This document shows positions 51,188-60,046 of a DNA stretch of 64,000 bases, piece after piece. Within the stretch, counting starts at the first letter, position 1. Each line of letters begins with the position of its first letter. Below the pieces are notes generated by a model that had not been told where the DNA came from, made no database searches, and was given only the letters and a program-made list of their open reading frames with translations. Where the stretch lies: positions 2,306,501 to 2,370,500 of the forward strand of contig NZ_BNJF01000001.1 in NCBI RefSeq assembly GCF_016587355.1, given 5' to 3'. A program made the translations under genes and the position numbers. This DNA is from Ktedonospora formicarum. GTDB taxonomy: Bacteria; Chloroflexota; Ktedonobacteria; Ktedonobacterales; Ktedonobacteraceae.

Positions 51188-53809
51188 CTACTTTACAGGA
51201 ACCAGATGAATATTAATATGAGGAGGCCAAAAAGGTGTCCAGGAGACAAATGACGGGAAATTGGTAATCTGAACATCTCGCACATTTAAATTCCGATATG
51301 TTCTCAGTATATCGTCACGCGCGGCACCATCCGATTTTCCACTGATCAGGCGTTGCACAGCTTCGATGCTCATTGATGGCGTAGTACTGGCCTGAGCAGT
51401 AAAATTTAGTGTCAGGGCAGCCCCCTCTCCACTCGTTTTAAGATCTTGAATCTGGATTGAAGAAGCGGCATCAGGGCTAATAGTATAGTCTGATTGATTC
51501 TTCTCTTGTATCAAGAAGGTGTTCAATGGAGCGATGCTTGCTTTCTGAATATCATTGGCACGCACGACCATCACCAGTACATGCGCTCGCAAGTGCGCTG
51601 GGAAGATATTACTTTCGACTGGTACTCCCTCCTTGGGAGCATCTGTCAAGGTACTTTCAATGTGTGGCTTACCAACCACATCCTGAGAGGACTTCTTTAA
51701 TTGCGACAACCAAGCCTGAATATCATCGCTCAGGGCATCCTGTAATTTCTTAGTGACATTGTTCAGGTCATCCTGCGCGACTACTGTGACCTTACCTGAG
51801 CCACCATCTGTGGTCGCAGATGAATTTGTGAGTTTCAACTTCAACTGATTTGGAGAGGAGAGATGGCTACTCCTGACAATCATGTCTTTACCCTCGTCTG
51901 TCAGCACCGTAATCTTTCCAGGTCCAACATTACCACTTGCTCCTGGCTTAACCGCCTGAATCGGCATGTCTACGACATTGAGGCCACTACCAGACGTCGT
52001 CACGACAGCCTCCGCCGTGGTAGCAAACTGAATCCCATTTTGCGTCTCCACGATAGTTCCCGAGGGAATGGTAATATTCGTATTGCCAGTATTCGTAAAA
52101 GTAACACTCCCGGTAGCGGTGCGATTGTCTACCATCTTGCTCCCCGTAGCTGTACCGCTACCATCCTGGTCAAAGTCACGCGAGAAACTCTGTGCAGGCA
52201 CACTCGCACTGCTAGAGCTTGCTGGGCCAACCACTCCATTCTGGCTTGCCACCAGCGTGACTGCATGAGAGTAACTACGTCCGGTAAAGGTGATCGTTAC
52301 ATCTGCGCTCGGCACAAAATACGCCACCAGAGCTACTATCAGTAATACAAATATAATACTTACTGCCACCCACAAGCCACTACGCTTCTGACGCCCAGAC
52401 TGGACAATTGAGCGACGGCTGCGCGCGGTGGTTGGGCCTGTACGCCTGCCTGCTGGGCGCTGTGAGGCCTGGCTCTGACGAGAAGAGGGGCGAACCTGAT
52501 TAGGATGTTCCGTTACGCCGCTCGCGGGCCGCACCGCTCGGGAATGTACGGGCTGCTCACGCTCACTTGAACGCCAGCCTTCAACCGCAGGGCGCTGAGG
52601 AAAGACAATTGTCGGCTGATCTTCAATCTCCTCCCTCTGGAACGCGGAAATCTCTTTAGGCTCTATTGGCTCTGGCTCAGAACGGAGACGAGGGGAGAGT
52701 GGCACGGAGCGTTTGCTAGGGCGCACTGGAGGAGCAGAAGGCGGCGGCACCTCATCGACGCCCTCTTCAATGAGCGGGCTCCGACCTGGAAATGCCTCGA
52801 TACGCCCCAGGTCGCCCAGATCCTCAATAACATTCTCCATCCCAGGCTCCGAGACTCGGCTAACCGGCGTCTCGGGAATGGGGTGCAGGCCACTATCAAG
52901 TTGATCCATCATTACCGACCCGCGTTGCTCAGAGTGCGGCGGCGGGGGGAGTTCATCTTCCAGATAGGTGAAAGGATCGACAAAGGCCATCTCGGTTGAT
53001 GAGATGGGCAACATATTATATGCTGGCGTCGGTTCATCCTGCCCACGTGGCGGGGACGCTTCCTCAGATTTGGCCGCCTGCTCACCTGTCTTCCGTCGCA
53101 TGGCGGAACGACGAATACTCTGAGCCTGATTATAGTCTTCAAAGAGCTGGTCAGGCTCATCGCTGTTATCCATTTCCTGTGGTGACAAAGAACGAATCGG
53201 CGGTACACTATCCACATCAAAGTTATAGGATGCGCCATGCTCTGGCTCGGGTAAGACCTCAGCAGAAGAGAGCTTATCCACCTGCGAAGGCTTACGCTTT
53301 AATTCCTGCGAGGGCTTCTTCAAAGGTTCAGGAATCGATTCAATCACCGGTTCGATAGAAGAGGGGGGAAGGGGCGAAGGAGCAGGTAGATCATCATGCC
53401 AGCGACCGGACGAACGTTCTAACTGATGAGAGCGGCGAGAGCTAGGACCGCGTCCCTCAACAGTTTTACGGGAAGCAGGTCGACTTCTACCAGGGGGAGA
53501 TGAGCGCACAGAGCGGCTCATCTGGCGTGGCTTACTGGGAGGCGCTTCCAACGATTGGGCTACTTTAAATTTCACAGCCTGAGCAACCGAGCGCACCTGG
53601 GGGTCAGAACTGACAATCAGGACATCTTTTCCCATCTCTCTTGCGCGTGCATGTAACAGCTTCCAGGCAACATGGCTACGCAATTGGGTCTGTGCGGGTA
53701 TAACCAGGGTCACGTGACGCGATTCAACATTTTGCAGGCGCTCGCGTACGCTCGTCAAATCATCTTCAGGTCCTATATATATTGTCTGCATGTTCTGCTC
53801 ATCATTCAT
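51188..53809 (-). CDS. Large membrane protein with baseplate-J-like domain
   Basis: An 873-residue protein. The first 80 residues form a small folded domain (IYIGPEDDLTSVRERLQ, VTLVIPAQTQL, DVLIVSSDPQVRS). Then come about 400 residues rich in Pro, Ser, Arg and Glu, probably disordered. One membrane helix (LWVAVSIIFVLLIVALVAYF) is near 500. The outer part resembles the baseplate J/gp47 fold: TGSVTFTNTGNTNITIPSG, then TIVETQNGIQFATTAEAVV and VKPGASGNVGPGKITVL. Similar proteins sit near alaS in Chloroflexota and are not obviously phage-derived. Here there is no other tail gene, so a phage or contractile injection role is unlikely. An internal ATG at codon 7 is another possible start. Confidence 0.75.
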   Translation of the reverse strand: MNDEQNMQTIYIGPEDDLTSVRERLQNVESRHVTLVIPAQTQLRSHVAWKLLHARAREMGKDVLIVSSDPQVRSVAQAVKFKVAQSLEAPPSKPRQMSRSVRSSPPGRSRPASRKTVEGRGPSSRRSHQLERSSGRWHDDLPAPSPLPPSSIEPVIESIPEPLKKPSQELKRKPSQVDKLSSAEVLPEPEHGASYNFDVDSVPPIRSLSPQEMDNSDEPDQLFEDYNQAQSIRRSAMRRKTGEQAAKSEEASPPRGQDEPTPAYNMLPISSTEMAFVDPFTYLEDELPPPPHSEQRGSVMMDQLDSGLHPIPETPVSRVSEPGMENVIEDLGDLGRIEAFPGRSPLIEEGVDEVPPPSAPPVRPSKRSVPLSPRLRSEPEPIEPKEISAFQREEIEDQPTIVFPQRPAVEGWRSSEREQPVHSRAVRPASGVTEHPNQVRPSSRQSQASQRPAGRRTGPTTARSRRSIVQSGRQKRSGLWVAVSIIFVLLIVALVAYFVPSADVTITFTGRSYSHAVTLVASQNGVVGPASSSSASVPAQSFSRDFDQDGSGTATGSKMVDNRTATGSVTFTNTGNTNITIPSGTIVETQNGIQFATTAEAVVTTSGSGLNVVDMPIQAVKPGASGNVGPGKITVLTDEGKDMIVRSSHLSSPNQLKLKLTNSSATTDGGSGKVTVVAQDDLNNVTKKLQDALSDDIQAWLSQLKKSSQDVVGKPHIESTLTDAPKEGVPVESNIFPAHLRAHVLVMVVRANDIQKASIAPLNTFLIQEKNQSDYTISPDAASSIQIQDLKTSGEGAALTLNFTAQASTTPSMSIEAVQRLISGKSDGAARDDILRTYRNLNVRDVQITNFPSFVSWTPFWPPHINIHLVPVK

Positions 53810-53955
53810 AAGCCCAGTTTTCCCCCATCATTATTGTATCCTCATGAAGTTCGGGCTGTGCAGCTCTCTTATACTATAGTATAGCATTACATCCCTGTGT
53901 CTCTTATTTTTATTTGAAGCATCTGATATCGCCAGATACGCATTTTATAGCAAAC

Positions 53956-53998
53956 TTGCATTTTCCATGCATACCCCATAATGCCATGAAAAATGCAA
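53956..53998 (-). terminator. Terminator hairpin after the FtsA/PilM-like gene
   Basis: TTGCATTTTCCATG (53956-53969) pairs with CATGAAAAATGCAA (53985-53998), 14 positions with one mismatch. It begins about 45 bases past the stop at 54043. A separate 14-bp palindrome TATACTATAGTATA lies at 53870-53883 in the promoter region of the baseplate-J-like gene. Confidence 0.7.
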
Positions 53999-54042
53999 CC
54001 CTTTTATTTATAGGCACAAAACGTTACCACCAACACGCTCAC

Positions 54043-55386
54043 CTAGATACGCATTGTGTCTAGTACACGGTCTAACGTTCGCTCCAGAATAGTATTCTCA
54101 TTCTGCAATTCAACCGACTGATAAGCCAGAGCCATCGGCGTAATATCCTGGGCACTCTGTAGCATCCCCTCAGGGTCAATGATATGTCCTACCATCTCCG
54201 GTTGGACGGTGCTAATGATGGGGGGGCGAGAGAACGGCAAGCGTTCCGTCCAAGGAAATGCCTCCAGCTTCCGAAACAGGTCAGAAAGAGCCGAACCACC
54301 GCCAACCACATAAATCGCGGGTGGTAGCAATTCTCCCTTCGCCAATTCCTCGATCAATAGCTCAACACTATCCATCCAGGTCTGACACTCCGGCTCTAGA
54401 ATGGCTCGAATCTCCTCATGACCCGCACCCTTGATCTCGCCCCGGCTATAACCAAGCTTCAAACGCTCTGCTTCCCTAATGGAAATGCCCTTGCTTGTCG
54501 CGATACGGCGCGTAAAGGTTCGTCCACCCAATGCAAACATGCGGGTTTCCTCAATTCCTCCCTGTCGCACCAGCGCGATATCGGTTGTACCTCCACCGAT
54601 GTCTATGAAGATTGCGCCACTATCCGCCCCCGCGTTCGTACTCAGGCAACGTGCCAGAGCGTAGGGTTCGGCGACAATAGCTAGCAATGTGAGATCTAAT
54701 CCCTGCGCCACCGCTTCCAGAGCCCCTAATTGCATCAAAGGCGCAAAGGCGCTGAAGAGCGTGAGCGAAAAGTAGCGGCCCGGAAAACCAATGGGATTTG
54801 ACACAGTCTGCCCATCGATGCGCACCGCGATCACAGCGGTGTTAGTTAGACGGACCTCAATATTATTATAACCTGTTTCTGAAGCGATACGTTCCTTAGC
54901 GTTCTTCAGCAGTTTATTCTGTGCGCTTGCCATAAGCGCTTCTAGTTCCTCTGCGGTGATTGGACGCGCTGGCTGCTGCCGATTTTTGCTCACTGTTGTT
55001 GAACAGCCCTTAACCAGTTCGCCCGCGATACCAATAATAGCCGAGGGCGCGATAACCCCTCCCGCCGCTCTCTCGGCCTTCAGCAGAGCCTCATTGCAGT
55101 TGGCAATCACCCCAGGAATATCAGTCACGATCCCATCAGACATGTGCATATAACTTTGCGGGTGATGCCCTACACCCAGCACCTCGGCACTATCGCCCTG
55201 CACCTCAATAATCATAGCTTTGGCATAGGCAGTGCCAATGTCTAATGCGGTAAAGAGTTGTCGCTCTGTAACTTCCGGCTCCAACTCCTCATCTTCATCA
55301 AACTCTTCATCCAGATCGTCACTATAATAGTCGATCTCTTCTTGTCCCTTCGAAAAAAGCTGGCGTAGACGCTGAAAGAGATTCAT
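54043..55386 (-). CDS. FtsA/PilM-like actin-fold ATPase
   Basis: Actin-superfamily ATPase of 447 residues. Phosphate 1 is in TALDIGTAYAKAMIIEV, phosphate 2 in IFIDIGGGTTDIALV, and the adenosine loop is YVVGGGSALSDL. An SHS2-like insertion (about 80-200) supports the FtsA/PilM group. The N-terminus carries a very acidic stretch of about 25 residues (YYSDDLDEEFDEDEEL). No amphipathic FtsA-type C-terminal helix is obvious, so it may be a PilM-like or lineage-specific scaffold. GGGAAG lies eight bases before the ATG at 55384-55386; the frame continues 129 bases upstream without a site. It lies between alaS and the baseplate-J-like gene. Confidence 0.83.
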   Translation of the reverse strand: MNLFQRLRQLFSKGQEEIDYYSDDLDEEFDEDEELEPEVTERQLFTALDIGTAYAKAMIIEVQGDSAEVLGVGHHPQSYMHMSDGIVTDIPGVIANCNEALLKAERAAGGVIAPSAIIGIAGELVKGCSTTVSKNRQQPARPITAEELEALMASAQNKLLKNAKERIASETGYNNIEVRLTNTAVIAVRIDGQTVSNPIGFPGRYFSLTLFSAFAPLMQLGALEAVAQGLDLTLLAIVAEPYALARCLSTNAGADSGAIFIDIGGGTTDIALVRQGGIEETRMFALGGRTFTRRIATSKGISIREAERLKLGYSRGEIKGAGHEEIRAILEPECQTWMDSVELLIEELAKGELLPPAIYVVGGGSALSDLFRKLEAFPWTERLPFSRPPIISTVQPEMVGHIIDPEGMLQSAQDITPMALAYQSVELQNENTILERTLDRVLDTMRI

Positions 55387-55535
55387 AAGCTGTCTTCCCT
55401 GATTTTTTTCTTTGTCTGCTATTCCACAGGTAGCGGATTGCCTATCCTCACACCACCCTGCGCGATAACTATCGCTAGCATATACCATTGTCACCGATGT
55501 GACAGCTAGCAGCACTCAAGCAAATGCACGGCATA

Positions 55536-55567
55536 TCATGCATGCTCCTCACAGATGGCATGCATGA
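55536..55567 (-). terminator. 10-bp hairpin after alaS
   Basis: TCATGCATGC (55536-55545) and GCATGCATGA (55558-55567) pair perfectly with a 12-base loop. It lies 40 bases past the alaS stop codon and upstream of the FtsA/PilM-like gene. Confidence 0.6.
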
Positions 55568-55606
55568 CATAGGCCCTATAGCCCAAAAAATCTGGCTTTG
55601 ACAAAA

Positions 55607-58249
55607 CTAGCGCAAGTTCTCTTGTACCAAGCTTATCACAAGATCGAGGGCCGCTCCCAACTCAGCCTTATTCTTGCCACCACCCTGCGCTACTTCCGGG
55701 CGCCCGCCGCCTTTGCCGCCAATCTTCTGACCAACCGCCGATACAATCTTGCCCGCATGCAGGCCACGCTTTGTAAGCTCAGGCGCGACATTGACCTGGA
55801 GCGCGATACGCTCCTCAAAAGGAGCCGCCAGGACTACAACACCTGGGCGCTTCAATCCGGTGCGGACCATGTCACCCATCTCACGCAAGATCTTGTCGTC
55901 GGGAACCTCGACCACTGTGGTGATGACAGCAACATCAGCAACTTCTCGCGCCTGAGAGACTAGGCTCTCAGCCAGCCGGGCTGCTCCTTCGCGCTGGAAT
56001 TGCGCGATCTGACGGCGAGCTGCCGCCAATTCTTGTATGATCTGCTCCGTGCGCATCTCCAGCATATCAGTCTGGACCTGGAACTTGGCGGCAAGGGTAT
56101 CGACCAGCGCGCTCCGGCGGCGGAGATAGGCTTCAGCCGCTCGCCCCGTCAGGCCCTCAATACGGCGAATACCAGAGGCAATACTTGTCTCCTGCACAGT
56201 AATATACAAGCCAATCTGGCCTGTAGAGGCACAATGAGTCCCACCACACAGTTCGATACTCTCACCCATTGAGACTACACGCACAACATCATCATACTTC
56301 TCACCAAAGAGGGCCATGGCTCCAGTCGCCATTGCCTCCTGAATAGGCATGATATTGGTATGAACGGGAGATGCGGCCCGAATCCAACGATTGACTTGAG
56401 CATCGATCTGCTCAACTTCGTTCGCGGACAACCCGCGCTGGCTACTAAAGTCGAAGCGCAGGCGCTCGGGTTCCACCAACGATCCTCGCTGCTGCACCTG
56501 GGTCCCAAGTAGATCACGTAACGCTTTATGTAATAGATGCGTGGCACTGTGATTGCGCATTGTATCTTCGCGGCGCTGGCTATTAACTTCCGCCTGCACG
56601 GTATCGCCAACACGCAAATGCCCCTCAGAGATCTCACCATAATGCACGATCAACCCCTTCACAGGGCGGCGCGTATCCTGCACCTTAAAGACACCAGCAT
56701 GGGAGTTTAAATCACCACGATCCCCAATCTGACCACCACTCTCGCCATAGAAGGGGGTAGCATCGAGAATTACCAACGCCTGTTGCGGTGCGCTAATATT
56801 TTCAACCTCTTTGCCATCTACGACCAGAGACACAATTTTTCCCGTCCCAATCACGCCCTCATAGCCCAGGAAGCGTGTTGGACCAACACGCTTGAGTACC
56901 TCATCCAGATTGGTCTCGTGATCCGCCTGGCTGAATGTACTGGCGGCACGACTCCGCTCTTGCTGCTGCTGCATAGCATGCTCAAAGCCCGCGCTATCAA
57001 TGGTGAAGCCCTGCTCCGAAGCAATCTCTTGCGTCAGTTCGACTGGGAAACCATGTGTGTCATAGAGCTTGAAGACAGCATCCCCCGGAATAACTGAGAC
57101 CTCTTTCGCACGCAACTCAGTAAGCAACTCAGTAAGCAGCTGCAGGCCCGTGTTGAGCGTCTGACTAAACTTCTTCTCCTCCATGCTCAATACGTCAACG
57201 ATGCGGTCGCGCTGTTCTCGTAGCTCGGTATAGTAGTCTCCCATGAGCTTGATTACGGTGTCGGCGGCAATGGAGAGGAAGGGCTTATCTAACCCCAGCA
57301 ATTTACCATGCCGCACAGCTCGGCGCAGAACACGGCGGAAGATGTAGCCACGTCCCTCATTACTTGGCAGGACCCCATCAGCAGCAAGGAAAACCAGAGC
57401 GCGTGCATGGTCTGCAATAACACGCAGAGAGGTGTCGACACGTGTATCCTGACCATAGCGGACGCCCGTCAGTTGCGCGAAGTGGTCAATGATGGCACGG
57501 AAGATGTCAGTATCAAAGACCGATTCTTTGCCCTGGACGACCATTGAAAGTCGCTCCAGACCCATGCCAGTATCAATGTTGGTCTTGGGCAGGGGCGTAC
57601 GCACGCCATCTCGATCCTGGAAGTACTGCATAAAGACCAGGTTCCAGATCTCAAGAAAGCGCTCACAGTCGCAGCCAGGCTTACAATCGGCACGCCCACA
57701 ACCATGCTCTACACCACGGTCATAATAGATCTCCGAGTCAGGTCCACAAGGGCCAGAAGCTCCTGGAGGCCCCCACCAGTTATCTTCCAGGCGTACAATA
57801 GCATCATCTGGATAACCCGCGATCTCACTCCAATAGCCAGGTGCCTCGGCATCATCAGGATGCACTGTAGGGTGAAGACGCTCAGCAGGCAATTTGATGA
57901 CCTGGGTCAAGAACTCCCACGCAAAGGTAATTGCTTCGCGCTTGAAGTAATCACCAACCGAAAAGTTGCCCAGCATTTCGAAGAAGGTCAGCGTGCGCTG
58001 ATTGCCAACGATATCAATGTCAGTCGTGCGGAAGCACTTCTGCGCCGATGTCATGCGCGAGCCGGGAGGGGTTTCGCGTCCCAGAAAATATGGGATCATC
58101 TGCTGCATGCCCGCCGTCGTCAGCATCACAGTCGGATCATTGCGAGGCACAAGGGACGAGCTAGGGACCTTGACGTGGCCTTTGCTCGCGAAGTAATCTA
58201 AGTAACGCGCACGGATTTCCGTGCTCGTGAGAGCAATCTCAACAGACAC
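55607..58249 (-). CDS. alaS: Alanyl-tRNA synthetase
   Basis: Class II aminoacyl-tRNA synthetase charging tRNA-Ala, with an editing domain. The start region IRARYLDYFASKGHVKVPSS, TTAGMQQMIPYFLG and FRTTDIDIVGNQRTLTFFEM form the catalytic core. The editing site has HSATHLLHKALRDLLG and CGGTHCASTGQIG, giving the zinc-binding HxxxH and CxxxH. The C-terminal C-Ala domain ends GGGRPEVAQGGGKN. It is 880 residues. GTG at 58247-58249 is the start, with GGAGG six bases upstream. No T-box motif was found upstream. A perfect 11-bp hairpin lies at 58331-58365. Confidence 0.96.
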   Translation of the reverse strand: MSVEIALTSTEIRARYLDYFASKGHVKVPSSSLVPRNDPTVMLTTAGMQQMIPYFLGRETPPGSRMTSAQKCFRTTDIDIVGNQRTLTFFEMLGNFSVGDYFKREAITFAWEFLTQVIKLPAERLHPTVHPDDAEAPGYWSEIAGYPDDAIVRLEDNWWGPPGASGPCGPDSEIYYDRGVEHGCGRADCKPGCDCERFLEIWNLVFMQYFQDRDGVRTPLPKTNIDTGMGLERLSMVVQGKESVFDTDIFRAIIDHFAQLTGVRYGQDTRVDTSLRVIADHARALVFLAADGVLPSNEGRGYIFRRVLRRAVRHGKLLGLDKPFLSIAADTVIKLMGDYYTELREQRDRIVDVLSMEEKKFSQTLNTGLQLLTELLTELRAKEVSVIPGDAVFKLYDTHGFPVELTQEIASEQGFTIDSAGFEHAMQQQQERSRAASTFSQADHETNLDEVLKRVGPTRFLGYEGVIGTGKIVSLVVDGKEVENISAPQQALVILDATPFYGESGGQIGDRGDLNSHAGVFKVQDTRRPVKGLIVHYGEISEGHLRVGDTVQAEVNSQRREDTMRNHSATHLLHKALRDLLGTQVQQRGSLVEPERLRFDFSSQRGLSANEVEQIDAQVNRWIRAASPVHTNIMPIQEAMATGAMALFGEKYDDVVRVVSMGESIELCGGTHCASTGQIGLYITVQETSIASGIRRIEGLTGRAAEAYLRRRSALVDTLAAKFQVQTDMLEMRTEQIIQELAAARRQIAQFQREGAARLAESLVSQAREVADVAVITTVVEVPDDKILREMGDMVRTGLKRPGVVVLAAPFEERIALQVNVAPELTKRGLHAGKIVSAVGQKIGGKGGGRPEVAQGGGKNKAELGAALDLVISLVQENLR

Positions 58250-58330
58250 AGCAACCTCCTCAAGCTATGGGAGCGTCTCTTACGATGAGAGTGAACTTTA
58301 GTGAAACATCTCGGTAGCCTGGAGCCGCCG

Positions 58331-58365
58331 ACATAAACGAGCGAAACGTGCTCACTCGTTTATGT
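58331..58365 (-). promoter_or_regulatory. Hairpin in the alaS upstream region
   Basis: ACATAAACGAG (58331-58341) and CTCGTTTATGT (58355-58365) pair perfectly over 11 bp with a 13-base loop. It lies about 80 bases upstream of the alaS start. It may be an operator or an RNA hairpin. It lacks T-box features and a T-run. Confidence 0.4.
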
Positions 58366-58421
58366 TTCCACACCCAAAGAGACAATATATAATGAATGAA
58401 AAAGCCAATAGATAATGTATT

Positions 58422-58531
58422 ATCGCCTGTCGTTCATTCGCCCTGAGCGCTTGTGCGCTTGCCACCGCACAAGCGGTGTTGGCGAATGCTCTAAGACCGG
58501 GCCTGTCACCGACAGGCGATGCTGGCGAATG
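58422..58531 (+). repeat. Nested palindromic repeat R7
   Basis: CATTCGCC (58435-58442) pairs with GGCGAATG (58481-58488). CTGAGC follows the left arm and the tail is CTCTAAGACC. Inside, CGCTTGTGCG (58448-58457) pairs perfectly with CGCACAAGCG (58466-58475). An outer 11-bp stem joins ATCGCCTGTCG (58422-58432) to CGACAGGCGAT (58510-58520). The latter can also form a local hairpin GCCTGTC/GACAGGC (58501-58507/58511-58517). A second right arm GGCGAATG lies at 58524-58531. It sits in the divergent gap between alaS and the P-loop kinase gene. Confidence 0.8.
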
Positions 58532-58654
58532 CTGTTTGTTCACATACAATGATACATAAAAGGTGCATATAACCCTTGGTCTCACCTATTCATCTCAGCG
58601 GCCAAAAGGCGTATATATGCATGCGCATTATATCAAAGGAGAAGAACCACCGCA

Positions 58655-59257
58655 ATGGACATAGCAAGCCCCCTACAACGTCAGCGACCATTTAAGATCA
58701 CGCTGCCCCAGCGCTCACTTATCGTACTCTGTGGACCCGCTGGCGCAGGTAAAAGCACATTCGCTCAACACCTTGTCCATCAGAATCTGCATGCTGGCTT
58801 CGCGCCCAGTATGGTTATTTCATCCGATTACTGCCGACGCATCATCTTCGACGATGAAACCAATCAGCAGGCGAACCGCGAAACCTTTGACCTCTTCCAC
58901 TTTATCATCACCAAGCGTATGCTGCAAAATCGCCCTACCATCGCGGACAGTACCGCGCTAACCTGGGACGCACGCCACAAACTGCTCGAACTCGCCCACC
59001 GGCACAATTACCTTACATGCCTCTTTATCTTCAATATTTCGCCTGAGATTTGCCTCCGTCATGAGCAACAGCGCCAGCGCCGCGTCGGTATTGACGTCAT
59101 TAACTATCATTTCGGACAACTACAGAACTTGCTCTCTGAATATCCGCGCGAAGGTTGGCATCAGGTTTATCAGCTTAGTGAAGCGGATATCAATGCCCCT
59201 GAGGCAAACATTCATCTCACAATTCTTCCCTCCCCACCTGCTAATCCCGAAGCCTGA
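58655..59257 (+). CDS. P-loop kinase, polynucleotide-kinase-like
   Basis: A 200-residue soluble ATPase of the AAA_33/zeta-toxin/PNK group. Walker A is VLCGPAGAGKSTFAQHL with Lys33. SSDYCRRIIFDDET follows, as in polynucleotide-kinase-like proteins. DSTALTWDARHKLLELA resembles the Walker B and substrate region, and RHEQQRQRRVG supplies lid Arg residues. GGAG is about 13 bases before the ATG, somewhat far. Likely phosphorylates a nucleic-acid end or small molecule; no ligase or phosphatase domain is fused. YggT-like and HAD genes follow in the same direction. Confidence 0.8.
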   Translation: MDIASPLQRQRPFKITLPQRSLIVLCGPAGAGKSTFAQHLVHQNLHAGFAPSMVISSDYCRRIIFDDETNQQANRETFDLFHFIITKRMLQNRPTIADSTALTWDARHKLLELAHRHNYLTCLFIFNISPEICLRHEQQRQRRVGIDVINYHFGQLQNLLSEYPREGWHQVYQLSEADINAPEANIHLTILPSPPANPEA

Positions 59258-59418
59258 TCGTACATATGAAAACGGCCCTCCAGCTGGGCTCTAGCCCTCA
59301 TGCCATCTCCTTCGCATATGCGAATTTCAGGCATCTATGGTACAATATACAGTACCAATAGGAGAGCAGCAATTCTCTATTACTCAGCTATTTTATGGCA
59401 GAAGGATGAGCGTGAGCC

Positions 59419-59907
59419 ATGTTTCTTCGCAACCAGAACCAGGGAACCAATGATGGGCGTTTACGTGATGCGCTCCATTCCAATCAGATCACATTTCACA
59501 ATAATGCTACCACTGACAACTGGTGGCCCGATTCAACCGCACCACTGCCAGTAAACTACCAGCAGCAGCCCTGGCATCGACGAGCCTTGTGGGTAATGGG
59601 AAATATCTGTGCCGCTATTGTGCGTAAGATCAATCAGGTTCTCGGCTTTCTACTTTGGATACTAACACTACTTCTGATAGTACGCTTTCTGCTCACCTTC
59701 TTTAGTCTGAGTCGGAGCCTGTTCTCTCAATGGATCTTCATTGCCAGCACACCCTTTATGCTCCCATTTACCAGTTTCCTCCCTATTACTCGTTTTAACG
59801 CATATAGCATCGATGGCTCAGTTCTGGTCGCCATCGGTGTATACTGGCTCGGCGTTTTCCTGGTTCGCCGCTTCCTCCGCCTTCTGGTCACGCGTCCATC
59901 CTATTAA
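59419..59907 (+). CDS. YggT-family membrane protein
   Basis: A 162-residue membrane protein. The first 55 residues are polar and Asn/Gln-rich. Hydrophobic helices then follow: ICAAIVRKINQVLGFLLWIL, LLIVRFLLTFFSL and VAIGVYWLGVFLVRRFLRLL, with IASTPFMLPFTSFLP between. This is the YggT (CcmB/YlmG) layout, a family linked in other bacteria to cell division and osmotic shock. GGATGAG lies upstream of the ATG at 59419. The polar N-terminal extension is absent from most family members. Confidence 0.78.
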   Translation: MFLRNQNQGTNDGRLRDALHSNQITFHNNATTDNWWPDSTAPLPVNYQQQPWHRRALWVMGNICAAIVRKINQVLGFLLWILTLLLIVRFLLTFFSLSRSLFSQWIFIASTPFMLPFTSFLPITRFNAYSIDGSVLVAIGVYWLGVFLVRRFLRLLVTRPSY

Positions 59908-60046
59908 GCCTCCCTGCTCAATCAGTCCCATACTCTTTCTCTATCGGCAGGGCAACATCTCTCAATAAGTGGTACAATGCCAACCGTGAACGTAGCTCAT
60001 CGCTGGTAAGCTGCAAGCCACAATATCTGAGAGGAAAGACCACTTC

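Noticed and set aside
51188..53809. Prophage or contractile injection system, based on the baseplate-J-like domain
   Set aside because: No other tail, capsid, terminase, sheath or integrase gene is present. The protein has a membrane helix and lies in a housekeeping block.
58250..58420. T-box leader of alaS
   Set aside because: The conserved TGGNACCGCG-type antiterminator sequence is absent on the minus strand; only an 11-bp hairpin is visible.
41001..58531. Integron attC sites, because the repeats are imperfect palindromes with GTTGG-type cores
   Set aside because: The cores do not match GTTRRRY/RYYYAAC consistently. Flanking genes are housekeeping genes in both orientations with their own promoters, and there is no integrase.
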